A DNA stretch of 64,000 nt from Fragum whitleyi (Eukaryota; Mollusca; Bivalvia; Cardiida; Cardiidae): NCBI GenBank assembly GCA_948146395.1, contig OX411543.1:64863474-64927473 (forward strand), in the 5' to 3' direction. A model generated the notes under the pieces. It had not been told where the DNA came from, searched no databases, and worked only from the letters and a program-made list of their open reading frames with translations. Position 1 is the first letter of the stretch, and each line of letters opens with the position of its first letter. A program made the position numbers and the translations under genes. Of this stretch, positions 62,777 to 64,000 are shown piece by piece.

Positions 62777-63720
62777 TAGCTCGGCTGTTTTTGAAGAAAA
62801 TCCGAGGTATTATGATAACCTTGGCGTCGTACGCGTTGGTGTTGATGTTGGCGTTAGCGTTGGCGTGACAAACTTTAACCTTGCTCATAATTTTGACTTG
62901 TAAGTGATAAAGCCTTCATAATTCACATGTTGATTGCTCGGCAAAGTACCTTTCTTTAGGTACCAAGTTCAAGGTCATTTTCAAACTCAAGATTGAAAAA
63001 AAAAGAACACACAAAAATAATATTGGCAATAACTTTTGAATGGTAATGATGGGGCCTTCATATTTCACATGATGATTGGTTGGGACAATGTCTTTCTGTT
63101 GGTTACAAGGTCAAGGTCATCAGTCAATTGAATTGATTGAATGGAGTTTTACGCCGCTTTCAACATTTTTTCAGTTAAATCGCGGCGGCTGGAGCACCTT
63201 ACAATGGTTTCCTCGTATTTCTCTCACCAGTATAACCACCACACCCTTTCCAAGCCTCCAGCTACTATCTCACATAGGTCTACGATTATCAACCCAGTTG
63301 TGAGAGACAAATAGTCGAAAAAAATGAGTGCCGCCGTCGGGGATCGAACCCGTGACCTTTGGATTGACAGTCCGATGCGCTACCAACTGCGCCATGAAGG
63401 CGGCCGTCATCATTCAAGGTCATTTATCAAGGTTAAATGTGTGATGGAAATAATAAAAAAAAACATTGGCCATAAATTTTGAATGGCTAGTGATATGGCC
63501 TTCATCTTGCACATTATGATTGCCTTGGATAAGACCTTTCTGTTTGTTCAAAGTTCATTGTCATCAGTCAAGGTCAAGATTAAATTTTTATGGTCAAATG
63601 TATACAAAAATTAAAACTTCAACCTTGGTCATATCTCTATTAATATGGGAGATATCTAAACGAAATTTTGCATGTGTGTTCACAATCACAAAAGCTATCA
63701 AATATAGCAATTATGAAAGG
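62777..63720 (+). repeat. AGCTCGGCTGTTTT-type dispersed repeat with SINE inserted
   Basis: It starts AGCTCGGCTGTTTTTGAAG and CCGAGGTATTATGATAACC. Then there are three degenerate ~140-base subunits (AAGTGATA.., CTTCATA-TTCACAT-GATGATTG, CCTTTCTGTT, AAGGTCAAGGTCAT). The second is split by the SINE at 63128-63405. Confidence 0.55.
63128..63405 (-). mobile_element. SINE family A, full-length with tRNA-like head
   Basis: The minus strand begins GCCGCCTTCATGGCGCAGTTGG (A box at 63384-63395) and has the B box GGTTCGATCCC at 63340-63350. The head closes as GGCGGC, pairing with the first six bases. A loop CTGTCAA gives a GTC (Asp-like) anticodon. The body follows, then CGCGGCGATTTAACTG and a tail near CAATCAATTCAATTG. 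Flanking 12-base near-identical direct repeats at 63116-63127 and 63406-63417 look like a target-site duplication. Confidence 0.88.
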
Positions 63721-64000
63721 GGATAACTGTTGGAGCACTTTTGTAAGAGTTATGCCCCTTTTTTACATAGATTTTTTGCATTTACCAGTGCCTGCAGCCG
63801 AGCGTTGCATCCGTAGCCGGTGCTCTTGTTGTTCTACTCTCCCCCTTCCCGCATAACGTTTTACCGGTATCTGTCTGCATGTCTGTCTGTGAATACTGAA
63901 CCTGCAAACCAAATATTTTCCTTTAATTTTAATAGTTTGAAGGGGCAATGCTTACATTTGACATGAAGGCTTATATCAACAAATCACATTATTCAATTCA

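Larger units (their letters stand above)
62634..64000. other. Sequence after the last visible CCP exon
   Basis: Only repeat material (62777-63720 with its SINE) and about 280 bases of unremarkable AT-rich DNA. A donor at 62634 shows that the CCP gene continues beyond the window. Confidence 0.65.

Noticed and set aside
63339..63405. Functional tRNA-Asp gene
   Set aside because: The cloverleaf is good, but it is continuous with a SINE body repeated elsewhere and is flanked by a target-site duplication.

Overview
The window is AT-rich, intron-rich and packed with small repeats. It reads as nuclear DNA of a marine invertebrate, most likely a bivalve mollusc. The evidence is spliced animal genes with GT-AG introns, tRNA-derived SINEs, many foldback/MITE-like elements and the degenerate 'AGCTCACCTGAG...' and 'AAGGTCAAGGTCAT' repeat types that I associate with bivalve genomes. 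No species can be named from the sequence alone.

Four protein-coding genes can be assembled by hand from exon homology, splice sites and reading phase. (1) 654-7776 (+): the 3' six exons of MAPKAP1/SIN1, a TORC2 subunit; the 5' end lies outside the window. (2) 8515-14149 (-): a complete seven-exon delta(14)-sterol reductase of the TM7SF2/LBR family, 406 aa, tail-to-tail with SIN1. (3) 16928-25318 (+): a complete five-exon cytosolic sulfotransferase, 306 aa, head-to-head with the sterol reductase. (4) 31663 to beyond 62633 (+): a secreted protein built of complement control protein (CCP/sushi) domains. It has a signal-peptide exon followed by at least nine CCP units, and its 3' end is outside the window. 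Its last four CCP units are a tandem duplication of a three-exon, two-domain module with identical exon lengths (192/86/133 bp). Several units have lost cysteines in a patterned way.

The rest is mobile-element debris. It includes a Tc1-like transposase pseudogene (about 27.2-27.9 kb), a Tc1-like deletion derivative with 30-bp perfect terminal inverted repeats (60372-61218), a 5'-truncated non-LTR retrotransposon with a reverse-transcriptase C-terminal region (36630-37450, minus), and a fragment of an element-encoded protein with a WSDSCVPEN motif (37982-38260). There are tRNA-derived SINEs in several states, one nested in another, and about ten families of palindromic or TIR-bearing short elements. 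No rRNA gene, credible functional tRNA gene or CRISPR array was seen.

The two observations I find most worth following are these. First, CCP9 has lost both cysteines of the predicted C1-C3 disulfide, and CCP5 lacks cysteines at the same two positions. Second, short inverted-repeat elements of unrelated families begin within about 20 bases of splice sites in at least seven places, suggesting that exon edges are insertion sites or are being supplied by the elements.
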